This document shows positions 15,924 through 23,160 of a DNA stretch of 36,771 nt, piece after piece (the stretch's first letter is position 1; every line of letters begins with the position of its first letter). This DNA is from Pyrodictiaceae archaeon (GTDB taxonomy: Archaea; Thermoproteota; Thermoprotei_A; Sulfolobales; Pyrodictiaceae). The position numbers and the translations under genes are program-made. The DNA lies in assembly GCA_027046265.1 (NCBI GenBank), contig JALTZF010000116.1, positions 1 through 36,771 of the forward strand. Direction: 5' to 3'. Below the pieces are notes generated by a model. That model was given only the letters and a program-made list of their open reading frames with translations. It ran no database searches and was not told the DNA's origin.

Positions 15924-18806
15924 TTAGAAAATCGGGTTATTCATCTGTATGAGTTGTATGTATGTTATTGCGTTGAGCACGAGGTATGGTACTATTTCTC
16001 TTGGTACATGGTGGTATCGTGGTGGCTCACTATCATAGTACCCTGTTAGTGGTATTATTTTTAGCTCATAGAGTTCATTGAAGGGTATCTGCTTTACTAG
16101 TGATTCAGGGTTCTCTACCAGTTCGTCAAGCCTAACAGTTACATGTATCAACGTACCATTCTCACTCTTGGCAAGGACTAAATATAAGCCGTCGCTCACT
16201 GATGGGCTGAAGGAGGAGCTGAATTCCTCTGATGTAGCAATAGTTTTTGCATCCTTTACTAGCGCCCATCTAAGCTCGCCTGTGTCTATGTCAATAAAAT
16301 AGAATACTCGGTGGTGGCTGTTAGGCTTAAGCATGCTTCTTAGTCTTGACTCAACAAGGTCTTCGGGGATGCTTAGAGCGTCAGCGAGTTCTTCAACAGT
16401 AAACGCGATCCCCTCTAGGATTTCAGCTATCGCCTCTTCTATGTTGCCTAGCCATAGGCGCTCAGGAGACTCAGAAGCTATTGCACGTGCATAAAATGAT
16501 GATCTTGTTTTGCTAATTATTAATCTTATCTTCCCTGTTTTTATTCTATCTATAATCTCCCAAGCTTTGTCTATGTCAAAGTACTCTTCGAATACTTGCC
16601 TTAGCGCCTCCTGATACGCGACACCATCTGTTGAACGTAATTTGCGTGTTACACCAAACAAGAGTTGTATGTTATGAGCCGCCTCGACAAGGTATGGTGA
16701 TCTCCTAGCAGCCTCTCTGGCCACTTCCATGAATACTTCTCTATCCATACTCAATAACAATTTAACGGGGTCAAACCCATTAACTGTTGGTAGGCTGAAG
16801 CCATAGTGGGTTATCTTAGCGTATATGTTGCTGCTCAACCGCTGGGCATATACCATTAATATGTACGCAAGAACTCTTAGTGCCTTTATAGGCGCTATAG
16901 TCACAAACACATACTCTTGGCCTACTTGCTCAACTATAATCTTATTTGAACTCGGTGCCTCGTATTTATACCTCTTAATCTCATTAATGATCTCGGCTAG
17001 CTTAGTTTCTGCCTCTGGCGTCAATTTAACATTGGGTGGAAGTATAATATTTCCTTCATGCAACTCTTTAATAACCTTCTCTATCTCCTCTAGAACTATT
17101 TTTGAGGCCTCTGGGCCTTTGCCACGCCAGAATGGTATCGAAGCGGTTTCATGCTCTGCCTCTATGACTATTACTCTATTATTATGTTCGTCGATGTTTA
17201 TTACTTGCCAGTTCTTTCCTCCAAGTCTTATAACCTGTCCTACTCTGAGTATTTGTACTACATAATCTGGGTCGAGTTCTCCAATGAGTTTACCATCGGC
17301 TGTCTTTACTAGATAGTTCTTCTTCTCACCCATAGTAGTGAAGAATTCTGAGAAGCTTCTAACCCACCAGCTGTACGTGCTCTCGCCTGGGTTAAACCTC
17401 CATATTCGGTAGAACTGTGTACCAGTACTAAGTACATTATTTTCTCTTATCTTTATCATGCGCTTCTCGGCAAGATCCTTTATGAGTGTATCAAATTCCT
17501 CTCTAGATAAATCTCTAAAGTAGTATACACTCTTCAGTATGTCGTAAACTTCGTCGACAGTGTAAGCCCCTGTTAGGCTCATCCCGAGAATAGCTCTTGC
17601 AGCCATGTCTAAGGGCTTGTGGAGGATCTCGGGCGGTTCAACAACACCCTTTGAAGCAAGTCTGGCCTCGGCTAGTGCTTCTATTAATTCAATCTCATCG
17701 GTTGCGATTATTGCGCCTTTTATAGAGCCGTGTAGTGTGTGCCCAGATCGTCCAAGTCTCTGTAAGAGAGATGAAACGTGTCCAGTTGGTCTAAACAATA
17801 CCACCTTCTTTGCATAACCTATGTCTATACCTAGTTCAAGTGTTTTAGTAGCTATTATCATGTCTATACTGCCCTTCTTTGCCTCATTTTCAATCCTCTG
17901 TCTTTCCTCAGCTGATATGGAGGCGTGGTGAATTACTATCTTGTTTCCATGTTTCTTCTCTAGTTCTCTATGAAGATTCTCTGCAACATATTTGGAGTTA
18001 ACGAATACTATGGTAAGGGGCTCCATATGCTCATAAAGCTTCTCCGCGGCTTTACGCCAGAACTCTGTTCTGCCAGACTCGACGTAGTCTATTACTATGC
18101 TAAGCTCCTTTTGTGCCTTAACATTGACAACACTTAATGGCCTTTTTGAACTTCCCGTGAACGCCTTAGCTGTAGTCTCGGGGTCTCCTATTGTTGCAGA
18201 CAACAATACAAGCTGGAAGTCGCCAGCAAACCTCCGCAATCTTTCAAGGAGAACAGCTAGCTGTACACCTCGCCGGCTGCCAACAATTTCGTGGACTTCG
18301 TCAACTATGACCCATTTAAGATTTCTATAGTATTCGCGGAACCGTGTAGCCCAATCAAGGTCTATCTCTAAGCTCTCTGGTGTTGTGATAAGTATATGTG
18401 GTACATTACGTAGTCTTCTTGCTCTCTCCGCGTATGGTACATCGCCGTGTTTTCGTGCTACGCGGAAGCCCAGTTGGTGGGCCCACCAGCTGACACGCTC
18501 ATAAATGTCATTTATTAGTGCTCTTAGCGGTGTTATGTAAAGTAAAGCTACTGGCTCTGCTTCGTTCTCAACCATCATTGATAGAATAGGAATAAGGGCA
18601 GCCTCTGTCTTGCCGTATCCAGTTGGTGCAACTATTATAACATTATTCCCATGCTTTATGGGTTGGATTGCTTTTTCTTGGACTATAGTGAGCTTCTTCC
18701 AGCCACGTGCCTCTATTAATTCAGCTATTTTTGGCGAGATTTCTGACAAGTCTATACCCGTATCCTCTTGCGAGCCCTCGTTTTCGTTGATTAGCTGGAT
18801 GCTCAT
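15924..18806 (-). CDS. lhr: Lhr-type superfamily 2 ATP-dependent helicase
   Basis: This 960-residue DEAD/DEAH-type helicase belongs to the Lhr family and acts on RNA-DNA hybrids or structured nucleic acids in repair or RNA metabolism. Seen motifs are a Q-motif-like start (ARGWKKLTIVQEKAI), Walker A APTGYGKTEAA (60-70), TPLRAL, TTPESLE, DEVH (169-172), LLSATIGDP, motif V TLELGIDIGY and motif VI LLQRLGRSGH. The winged-helix and Lhr-specific region follows (SWWVRSFSEFFTTMGE, IGELDPDYV, IPFWRGKGPEAS). The C-terminal part is the helical Lhr core; length fits archaeal Lhr proteins. The ATG at 18806 has GGAGGAT five bases upstream. It is divergent from a small zinc protein. No sign of damage is seen. 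Confidence 0.93.
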   Translation of the reverse strand: MSIQLINENEGSQEDTGIDLSEISPKIAELIEARGWKKLTIVQEKAIQPIKHGNNVIIVAPTGYGKTEAALIPILSMMVENEAEPVALLYITPLRALINDIYERVSWWAHQLGFRVARKHGDVPYAERARRLRNVPHILITTPESLEIDLDWATRFREYYRNLKWVIVDEVHEIVGSRRGVQLAVLLERLRRFAGDFQLVLLSATIGDPETTAKAFTGSSKRPLSVVNVKAQKELSIVIDYVESGRTEFWRKAAEKLYEHMEPLTIVFVNSKYVAENLHRELEKKHGNKIVIHHASISAEERQRIENEAKKGSIDMIIATKTLELGIDIGYAKKVVLFRPTGHVSSLLQRLGRSGHTLHGSIKGAIIATDEIELIEALAEARLASKGVVEPPEILHKPLDMAARAILGMSLTGAYTVDEVYDILKSVYYFRDLSREEFDTLIKDLAEKRMIKIRENNVLSTGTQFYRIWRFNPGESTYSWWVRSFSEFFTTMGEKKNYLVKTADGKLIGELDPDYVVQILRVGQVIRLGGKNWQVINIDEHNNRVIVIEAEHETASIPFWRGKGPEASKIVLEEIEKVIKELHEGNIILPPNVKLTPEAETKLAEIINEIKRYKYEAPSSNKIIVEQVGQEYVFVTIAPIKALRVLAYILMVYAQRLSSNIYAKITHYGFSLPTVNGFDPVKLLLSMDREVFMEVAREAARRSPYLVEAAHNIQLLFGVTRKLRSTDGVAYQEALRQVFEEYFDIDKAWEIIDRIKTGKIRLIISKTRSSFYARAIASESPERLWLGNIEEAIAEILEGIAFTVEELADALSIPEDLVESRLRSMLKPNSHHRVFYFIDIDTGELRWALVKDAKTIATSEEFSSSFSPSVSDGLYLVLAKSENGTLIHVTVRLDELVENPESLVKQIPFNELYELKIIPLTGYYDSEPPRYHHVPREIVPYLVLNAITYIQLIQMNNPIF

Positions 18807-18970
18807 GACTTATCCTCCTCTTCCCTATCAATTTTATTGAGCAGTTTTATCCCACGCTCAACCCACTATTGCTCTACATTAGTTTGCGCATCATATACAC
18901 GCTAATGACTGGAAATAGTAGCCCCTAGAGCTCAAACAACCCTAGCGAACATAGGTAGTAGGGTAGTAGG

Positions 18971-18980
18971 GTTTAATATA
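18971..18980 (+). promoter_or_regulatory. TATA box before the small zinc-binding protein
   Basis: The sequence GTTTAATATA is a likely TATA box. The usual spacing puts the transcript start near 19002, downstream of an upstream in-frame ATG at 18984 and about twelve bases before the ATG at 19014. It therefore helps decide the start of the following gene. Confidence 0.4.
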
Positions 18981-19013
18981 GGTATGTCTCTACATGATAA
19001 TGGGCGCATAGTT

Positions 19014-19253
19014 ATGGTTGAGAGGAAAAGATATGTGTGCATTGTGTGTGGCCGTAAATTCCCTTATGGCCAAGGTATAATTGTGTCGAGAGCGGGTATA
19101 ACATTAACATTCCACAGCAAATCATGTTTAACAAAGTTCTTTAAATTATTCATAGAGAACTTGGACGAGAAGGAATTTAAGAAAGCTTCTCGTGTCGTTG
19201 TCGAAGAGTTTAGAAAACTTAGAGAGCTTAAAAGTAAGCCAAAAGTGATATAA
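19014..19253 (+). CDS. Small treble-clef zinc protein, TRASH / L24e-like
   Basis: This 79-residue protein carries C9-IV-C12 at its N-terminus, then a strand-rich stretch and H34-SKS-C38 within FHSKSCLTKFF. This is the pattern of TRASH-like or ribosomal L24e-like treble-clef zinc domains, where a second short motif of the form FCS-x-x-C follows a CxxC. The rest is a charged helical tail. TRASH-type proteins are usually metal sensors or adaptors, but no DNA-binding domain is present here, so the role is unknown. The TATA box position favours ATG 19014; ATG 18984 would add ten residues that are not zinc-related. The stop lies two bases before the stop of the convergent next gene. Confidence 0.65.
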   Translation: MVERKRYVCIVCGRKFPYGQGIIVSRAGITLTFHSKSCLTKFFKLFIENLDEKEFKKASRVVVEEFRKLRELKSKPKVI

Positions 19254-19255
19254 AC

Positions 19256-19450
19256 TTACTGTTTTAATTCTCTTAGAACCTTATCTAGCTCCATGCTTTT
19301 CAACATCTCAATAGCCTTCTTCTTAGCCTCCTCCTCATCATTTGCTGCAACATTAATGTATACAATTGTTCCTTTAACTCTTATACGGTAACGTTTTTCG
19401 CCGAGGAGTTCATAGGTTTCAATAATCTCAAGTTCGATGTCTTTTGACAT
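19256..19450 (-). CDS. Small conserved hypothetical protein
   Basis: This 64-residue acidic/basic protein has the order strand-strand-strand-helix: IELEIIETYELLGEKRYRIRV, GTIVYINVAAN, then a long helix DEEEAKKKAIEMLKSMEL. This resembles a small beta-beta-beta-alpha module, but I recognise no family. The ATG at 19450 has GGTGAG six bases upstream, good evidence that it is translated. It is convergent with the small zinc protein, ending only two bases from it. Confidence 0.65.
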   Translation of the reverse strand: MSKDIELEIIETYELLGEKRYRIRVKGTIVYINVAANDEEEAKKKAIEMLKSMELDKVLRELKQ

Positions 19451-19622
19451 TATATGCGCTCACCTTCTTGCGCCATAAAGTGCTATTGTTCGCCAGTAGG
19501 TATGTAGTATTTTTATCCTGCTATATAGTGTTTTACCGTTAAAAATATCAGTAGTGAGTAATAATACTATTCTGTAAAACACTATGAGGACTCGCAACTA
19601 GATACAATACGGTGTCTATAAC

Positions 19623-19853
19623 TTGTGTGCATATAACTATTTAGAGGACTGCATTATTTCTTACTTGTGCCTTGAACCAATGGATTATTTCCAAGTACTT
19701 AATAAATGTGGAGAAAGCATTGATAGGATTACTTTACGTAAAACACTCGCAGAACTTGTTAGAAGAGGTTTAGTGAGGAGGGTTCCAGACTATGACCGCA
19801 AGAAGATGGTCTTTAGGATCGGAAGAAAAGAAGTTTGTTCCCAAAGAGGCTAG
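19623..19853 (+). CDS. Winged-helix protein, overlapping the following gene in another frame
   Basis: This 76-residue reading starts with GTG and consists almost entirely of a winged helix-turn-helix. The helices are IISYLCLEPMDYFQVLNKCG and IDRITLRKTLAELVRRG, and LVRRVPDYDRKKMVFRIGR is the wing. Such domains bind DNA or serve as protein contacts. The last 62 bases overlap the next ORF, which is in a different frame. The tail EVCSQRG after the wing looks like chance coding past an A-rich stretch (near 19825), so one protein interrupted by a frameshift or made by recoding is an alternative to two genes. Confidence 0.6.
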   Translation: MCAYNYLEDCIISYLCLEPMDYFQVLNKCGESIDRITLRKTLAELVRRGLVRRVPDYDRKKMVFRIGRKEVCSQRG

Positions 19854-20211
19854 ATATGCTAAAGATAATAACGTGAATAGGCTTAGAAGAATTATAAGTT
19901 TAGTCGACGATATCCTGTCAATGTTTTCTTCTTTCGAAGAATCAATAGTCCAAGGTGTTTTTGAAGAGAAATTCGACAAGCTTATCACTGAACTACAAGG
20001 ACTAGCTTCTGAGATTAACATCTATGTTGAGAAGCAGCGCATAATGTATACTGTTGAAAGAGTAAGACTACTTAGGACTTATGCTGGAGCTTTACGACAT
20101 AACATGCTTTCAGGAAGGTTTAGGGGCTTTGTAAAGGCCAGAGATGACATGATTAAGGAGATTTTGTCAATAAAATCATATTTAACATTATTGAGCAGAA
20201 ATATAGGATAG
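19792..20211 (+). CDS. Coiled-coil/helical protein overlapping the winged-helix gene
   Basis: This 139-residue, almost fully helical protein (VNRLRRIISLVDDILSMF, FDKLITELQGLASEINIYVEKQR, RDDMIKEILSIKSYLTLL) has no recognised family. The ATG at 19792 has GAGGAGG ten bases upstream, so independent translation from inside the preceding winged-helix gene is plausible. However, its first ~20 residues lie in the overlap and look unlike the rest. If the two frames are joined, a winged-helix plus helical dimerisation domain of about 195 residues results, a sensible regulator layout. Both readings are kept here. Confidence 0.6.
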   Translation: MTARRWSLGSEEKKFVPKEARYAKDNNVNRLRRIISLVDDILSMFSSFEESIVQGVFEEKFDKLITELQGLASEINIYVEKQRIMYTVERVRLLRTYAGALRHNMLSGRFRGFVKARDDMIKEILSIKSYLTLLSRNIG

Positions 20212-20217
20212 ACACTA

Positions 20218-20742
20218 TTACTTTTGTTCCTCTACTTCTAGTCCCACTTTTTTTGCTTCTTCTATAAATACTGGCTTAAGCATCTTATAGGATTCCCTCA
20301 CATCCTGTGAGACTACTTTAACGCCAGCTATGATAGGCATAAAGTTTGTGTCACCATTCCATCTTGGTACGATATGTATATGTACATGGTCCTCGATGCC
20401 AGCACCTGCTACTCTCCCAAGATTTATGCCTATGTTAAAGCCATGTGGACTATACACTCTGCGTATGGCTTTGAGTGAGAGTTTTACAAGTTTATGCATC
20501 TCTAGTGCCTCTTCATCGTTTAACTCTGCATAATCCCTGACGTGTCTATAAGGGACAACCATTACATGTCCAGTATTATATGGGTATAGGTTCATTATAA
20601 CGTAGCTATGCTTTCCACGGATAAGTATAAGTGCTTCTTCATCATTCTTTCTTGACGCTTTGCAGAATATACATCCTTCCTCCTTCTTTTTGTCAACAGT
20701 ACTTATGTACTTGAATCTCCATGGCGCGAATAGTACATCCAT
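20218..20742 (-). CDS. HIT-family nucleotide hydrolase/transferase
   Basis: This 174-residue histidine-triad protein would hydrolyse or transfer nucleotidyl groups from dinucleoside polyphosphates or nucleoside phosphoramidates in the cytoplasm. The catalytic motif H119-V-H121-I-H123 is intact, and C24-IF-C27 forms the zinc site common to archaeal and bacterial members, with NLYPYNTGHVMVVPYRH (51-67) between. Its start PWRFKYIST resembles Ap4A hydrolase or phosphorylase-like HIT proteins, which bind adenylyl groups. The ATG at 20742 has AGGGGAT just upstream. The exact substrate cannot be told from sequence. Confidence 0.93.
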   Translation of the reverse strand: MDVLFAPWRFKYISTVDKKKEEGCIFCKASRKNDEEALILIRGKHSYVIMNLYPYNTGHVMVVPYRHVRDYAELNDEEALEMHKLVKLSLKAIRRVYSPHGFNIGINLGRVAGAGIEDHVHIHIVPRWNGDTNFMPIIAGVKVVSQDVRESYKMLKPVFIEEAKKVGLEVEEQK

Positions 20743-20773
20743 GTATATCCCCTCTAGCTTATGTTATTCGCAA

Positions 20774-21532
20774 CTAGGTAAAGAGGTAGATGAACGGTTT
20801 GTCTCCTAGAATAATTGAGAGAAAGTAAGCTAAAGCTATTTGTGCTATGCCTGGATGCCCATATGTAACCCATACAATATCGCTCTTCTTTAAACAGCCT
20901 CTTGAGAGTGCTTTCTTAATCTCTTTAACAATATCTTCAGGGTTATGATATATATTGAAGCGTGTATGATACTTTCCGCACAAATTCAGAGGATACCACC
21001 AAGAAGGTCTCCTCAATAAATCACTAACCTTTACAGGCTTAGCAATAACAGTATATGTGAGTCTGTACCGCTTAGGTATTTTCATTAGGAGTTCGCGGTG
21101 TAGCATTAGATTTCTCGCAATATTTAGAAGAACAAATAGTATTATCATTATTGAAAAGTAAAGGAGCACAAGAATTATTGATGGCATCACAAAGCTATTA
21201 CTGGTGGTTGTTGGCGAAGCGAGTACAACTAGACCTAGTACTGCGACATCCCCCCATCCGAATAGTTCGAAGAAGGCTAACAGAGACGCTATTCCAATGA
21301 ATAGCGCGTCCACAATAATATAGAACTTGAACGGTAGTATGGTGTTTCTATGCGGCAAGAGATGATGGGTTGTTGTGTATAGAATCCATAAGATAGTTAT
21401 TATGGCGTACGAAGCAGCAACGAGGCGTGCGTCTACTTCTCTCTGTTTAATATCATAATAGCCCATGACGACTAATATTATGGCTGTAATGGCTTCAATT
21501 GGGTTCACCAAGCCTCTAAGCCTCATTAGCAT
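20774..21532 (-). CDS. Prepilin/prearchaellin peptidase (type IV, A24 aspartic protease)
   Basis: This 252-residue membrane protein would remove the short class III signal peptides from archaellins, pilins and sugar-binding pilin-like proteins. Both catalytic aspartates are visible: D27 in GYYDIKQREVDARL after the first membrane segment, and D95 in the GxGD motif (GWGD, 92-95). About five to six hydrophobic segments are present: residues ~12-26, 38-55, 66-88, 97-110, 113-140 and the C-terminal ~232-250. A longer soluble domain (~145-225) between the last segments is unusual for small PibD/FlaK enzymes. A TATA-like TAATATGG about 28 bases before ATG 21532 suggests a leaderless mRNA. GTG 21508 is the other possible start. 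Confidence 0.85.
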   Translation of the reverse strand: MLMRLRGLVNPIEAITAIILVVMGYYDIKQREVDARLVAASYAIITILWILYTTTHHLLPHRNTILPFKFYIIVDALFIGIASLLAFFELFGWGDVAVLGLVVLASPTTTSNSFVMPSIILVLLYFSIMIILFVLLNIARNLMLHRELLMKIPKRYRLTYTVIAKPVKVSDLLRRPSWWYPLNLCGKYHTRFNIYHNPEDIVKEIKKALSRGCLKKSDIVWVTYGHPGIAQIALAYFLSIILGDKPFIYLFT

Positions 21533-21581
21533 GGGTTATTAGGTTCTCAGTTTTCACCATATTACTTGGGGGGTTAAATTA

Positions 21582-21995
21582 GTGAAGTGTGGTGCTTGTA
21601 GTATCGAGAAAGCCAGGCAGGTCATAGTAGATGTCTTAGGTTCTTATGGAGGAGAAGTTTCTCCATTATGCTTACCCTATGAGAGTAGGGATATAAGTTC
21701 AGTATTGTCTGTAATACGTAGAGCTATGGGCCAAGTTCATAATAAAAGATTTATAGTCTTTATAATTCCAGGCTTGCGTTGTAAGTTAGTAGTTTGTAGT
21801 GGACATGTAATTAATGTTAAGGTTGTCCATAAGCAGGTTAATGATATGCTTAGTGGACTTCGTCACAGAGTGCCCGTAGTAGTGATATCGATTAATTCTT
21901 GTGTCATTGAGGGTAAATGGGTTAGAACGAGATTCCGCCTAGACCATAGATCATTAGAAAAATGCGATAGTTACTGTAAAGAGATATTGTTATGA
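21582..21995 (+). CDS. Cysteine-rich orphan protein
   Basis: This 137-residue protein has eight cysteines at positions 3, 6, 30, 67, 72, 107, 128 and 132. The first two form KCGAC at the extreme N-terminus, and the last two lie in EKCDSYCKE near the C-terminus. In between are strands (RFIVFIIPGL, VPVVVISINS) of an alpha/beta fold. The spacing does not match a standard ferredoxin or zinc ribbon. A metal cluster or several disulfides are possible. There is no signal peptide. The GTG start at 21582 has a GGGGGG run about 11 bases upstream. It is divergent from the prepilin peptidase and convergent with radA, ending nine bases from it. I do not recognise the family. Confidence 0.65.
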   Translation: MKCGACSIEKARQVIVDVLGSYGGEVSPLCLPYESRDISSVLSVIRRAMGQVHNKRFIVFIIPGLRCKLVVCSGHVINVKVVHKQVNDMLSGLRHRVPVVVISINSCVIEGKWVRTRFRLDHRSLEKCDSYCKEILL

Positions 21996-22004
21996 ATACG
22001 GCTC

Positions 22005-22973
22005 CTAGTCTTCAGGATCGGCAATACCGTAATCAGTTATTACGAATACAGCCTCTCCTTCTGGTAGATGTGGTGCATCTACTACTCTTGCTATGCGCTT
22101 GTTTCCTCTACTCTTCTTTAATTGTACTCTCACGCCTGGTGCGTGGTATAGCACGTGGCCTCCAACTGGTTGTGTTGGATCGCCGTAGAACACGTCGGGT
22201 CGGGCCATTACCTGGTTCGTTATTATGACTGCTAAGTCGTATATTTCGGCTAGTCTTGCCAGTTGGTGAAGATGTCTGTTGAGCTTCTGTTGTCTTGCTG
22301 CAAGATTCTCTCTGCCAGGATACTCTGCACGGAAGTGTCCTGTCACAGAGTCCACTATGACAAGCTTGATATTTTCTTTTGGTACGAGGTTGAATAGTTC
22401 GTCAACTACAACCATTTGATGGTCGCTATTTATTGCTCTTATGTAGTATATGTTGCTCATAACCTCGTCAGGGTCAAGGCCCCATCTCTTAGCCATGTTC
22501 TCAATGCGCTCCCATCTAAAGGTACCCTCGCTATCTATATAGACTGCCTTAGCTACTGCATCACCACTTGACAATCCTCCTTTTTCTTTTGGTAATTGAA
22601 CATTGACTGCTAGTTGGTGACATATCTGTGTCTTTCCGCTCCCGAATTCGCCGAAGAACTCTGTTATAACTCTAGTTTCTACTCCTCCTCCCAATAAATC
22701 GTCAAGATTTCTACTTCCTGTAGTAATTTTCTGTGCCTGCATTCTCTCGCGCTTAACCTCGAGAGCTGTCTTGAACCTGATATCTAGTGCTTCGCGTGCT
22801 GCTTTGATTATTCGTTGTGCTGTTGTTAGTGGTATGCCTGCTGCTGCACTGAGTTCTTGAGGGGTGGCTACTGCAATTGCTTCTATAGTTCCAAACCCGG
22901 CTTCGATGAGTTTATTTGCTGTGGCTGGGCCTACTCCTGGCAGGTCTGTTATGTTTCTTATCTCCTTGGGCAA
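22005..22973 (-). CDS. radA: DNA repair and recombination protein RadA
   Basis: This is the archaeal RecA/Rad51-family recombinase, which forms ATP-dependent filaments on single-stranded DNA for strand exchange. The 322-residue protein has an N-terminal helix-hairpin-helix domain ([18 protein letters not shown]), the polymerisation motif FKTA (67-70) and Walker [10 protein letters not shown] (108-116). Walker B LVIVDS (204-209), the L2 region and the typical C-terminus [15 protein letters not shown] follow. Length is normal and there is no intein. The TTG start at 22973 is supported by the family N-terminus and by a TATA box at 23011-23018 that gives a leader of about 12-15 bases. Confidence 0.98.
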   Translation of the reverse strand: MPKEIRNITDLPGVGPATANKLIEAGFGTIEAIAVATPQELSAAAGIPLTTAQRIIKAAREALDIRFKTALEVKRERMQAQKITTGSRNLDDLLGGGVETRVITEFFGEFGSGKTQICHQLAVNVQLPKEKGGLSSGDAVAKAVYIDSEGTFRWERIENMAKRWGLDPDEVMSNIYYIRAINSDHQMVVVDELFNLVPKENIKLVIVDSVTGHFRAEYPGRENLAARQQKLNRHLHQLARLAEIYDLAVIITNQVMARPDVFYGDPTQPVGGHVLYHAPGVRVQLKKSRGNKRIARVVDAPHLPEGEAVFVITDYGIADPED

Positions 22974-23008
22974 CGCCTTTTATCCCGGGGAAAGAGAGGC
23001 GAGTAACA

Positions 23009-23019
23009 CCCTTATATAC
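23009..23019 (-). promoter_or_regulatory. TATA box of radA
   Basis: On the minus strand TGTATATAAGG lies about 40 bases upstream of the radA TTG start. The predicted transcript start near 22989 leaves a short leader, as is common in crenarchaea. Confidence 0.55.
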
Positions 23020-23160
23020 ACCTCTTAACCTAGCCGAAACTATTCTGAGCCAAAATACCCTAACCTGTAACTAACACGTATACTGCTTAATGGATGGCGT
23101 ATGTAACGAAAACTACTAGGCTAGCCATACAAGGAGTGGTTAGTACTAGGCGATCTACTA

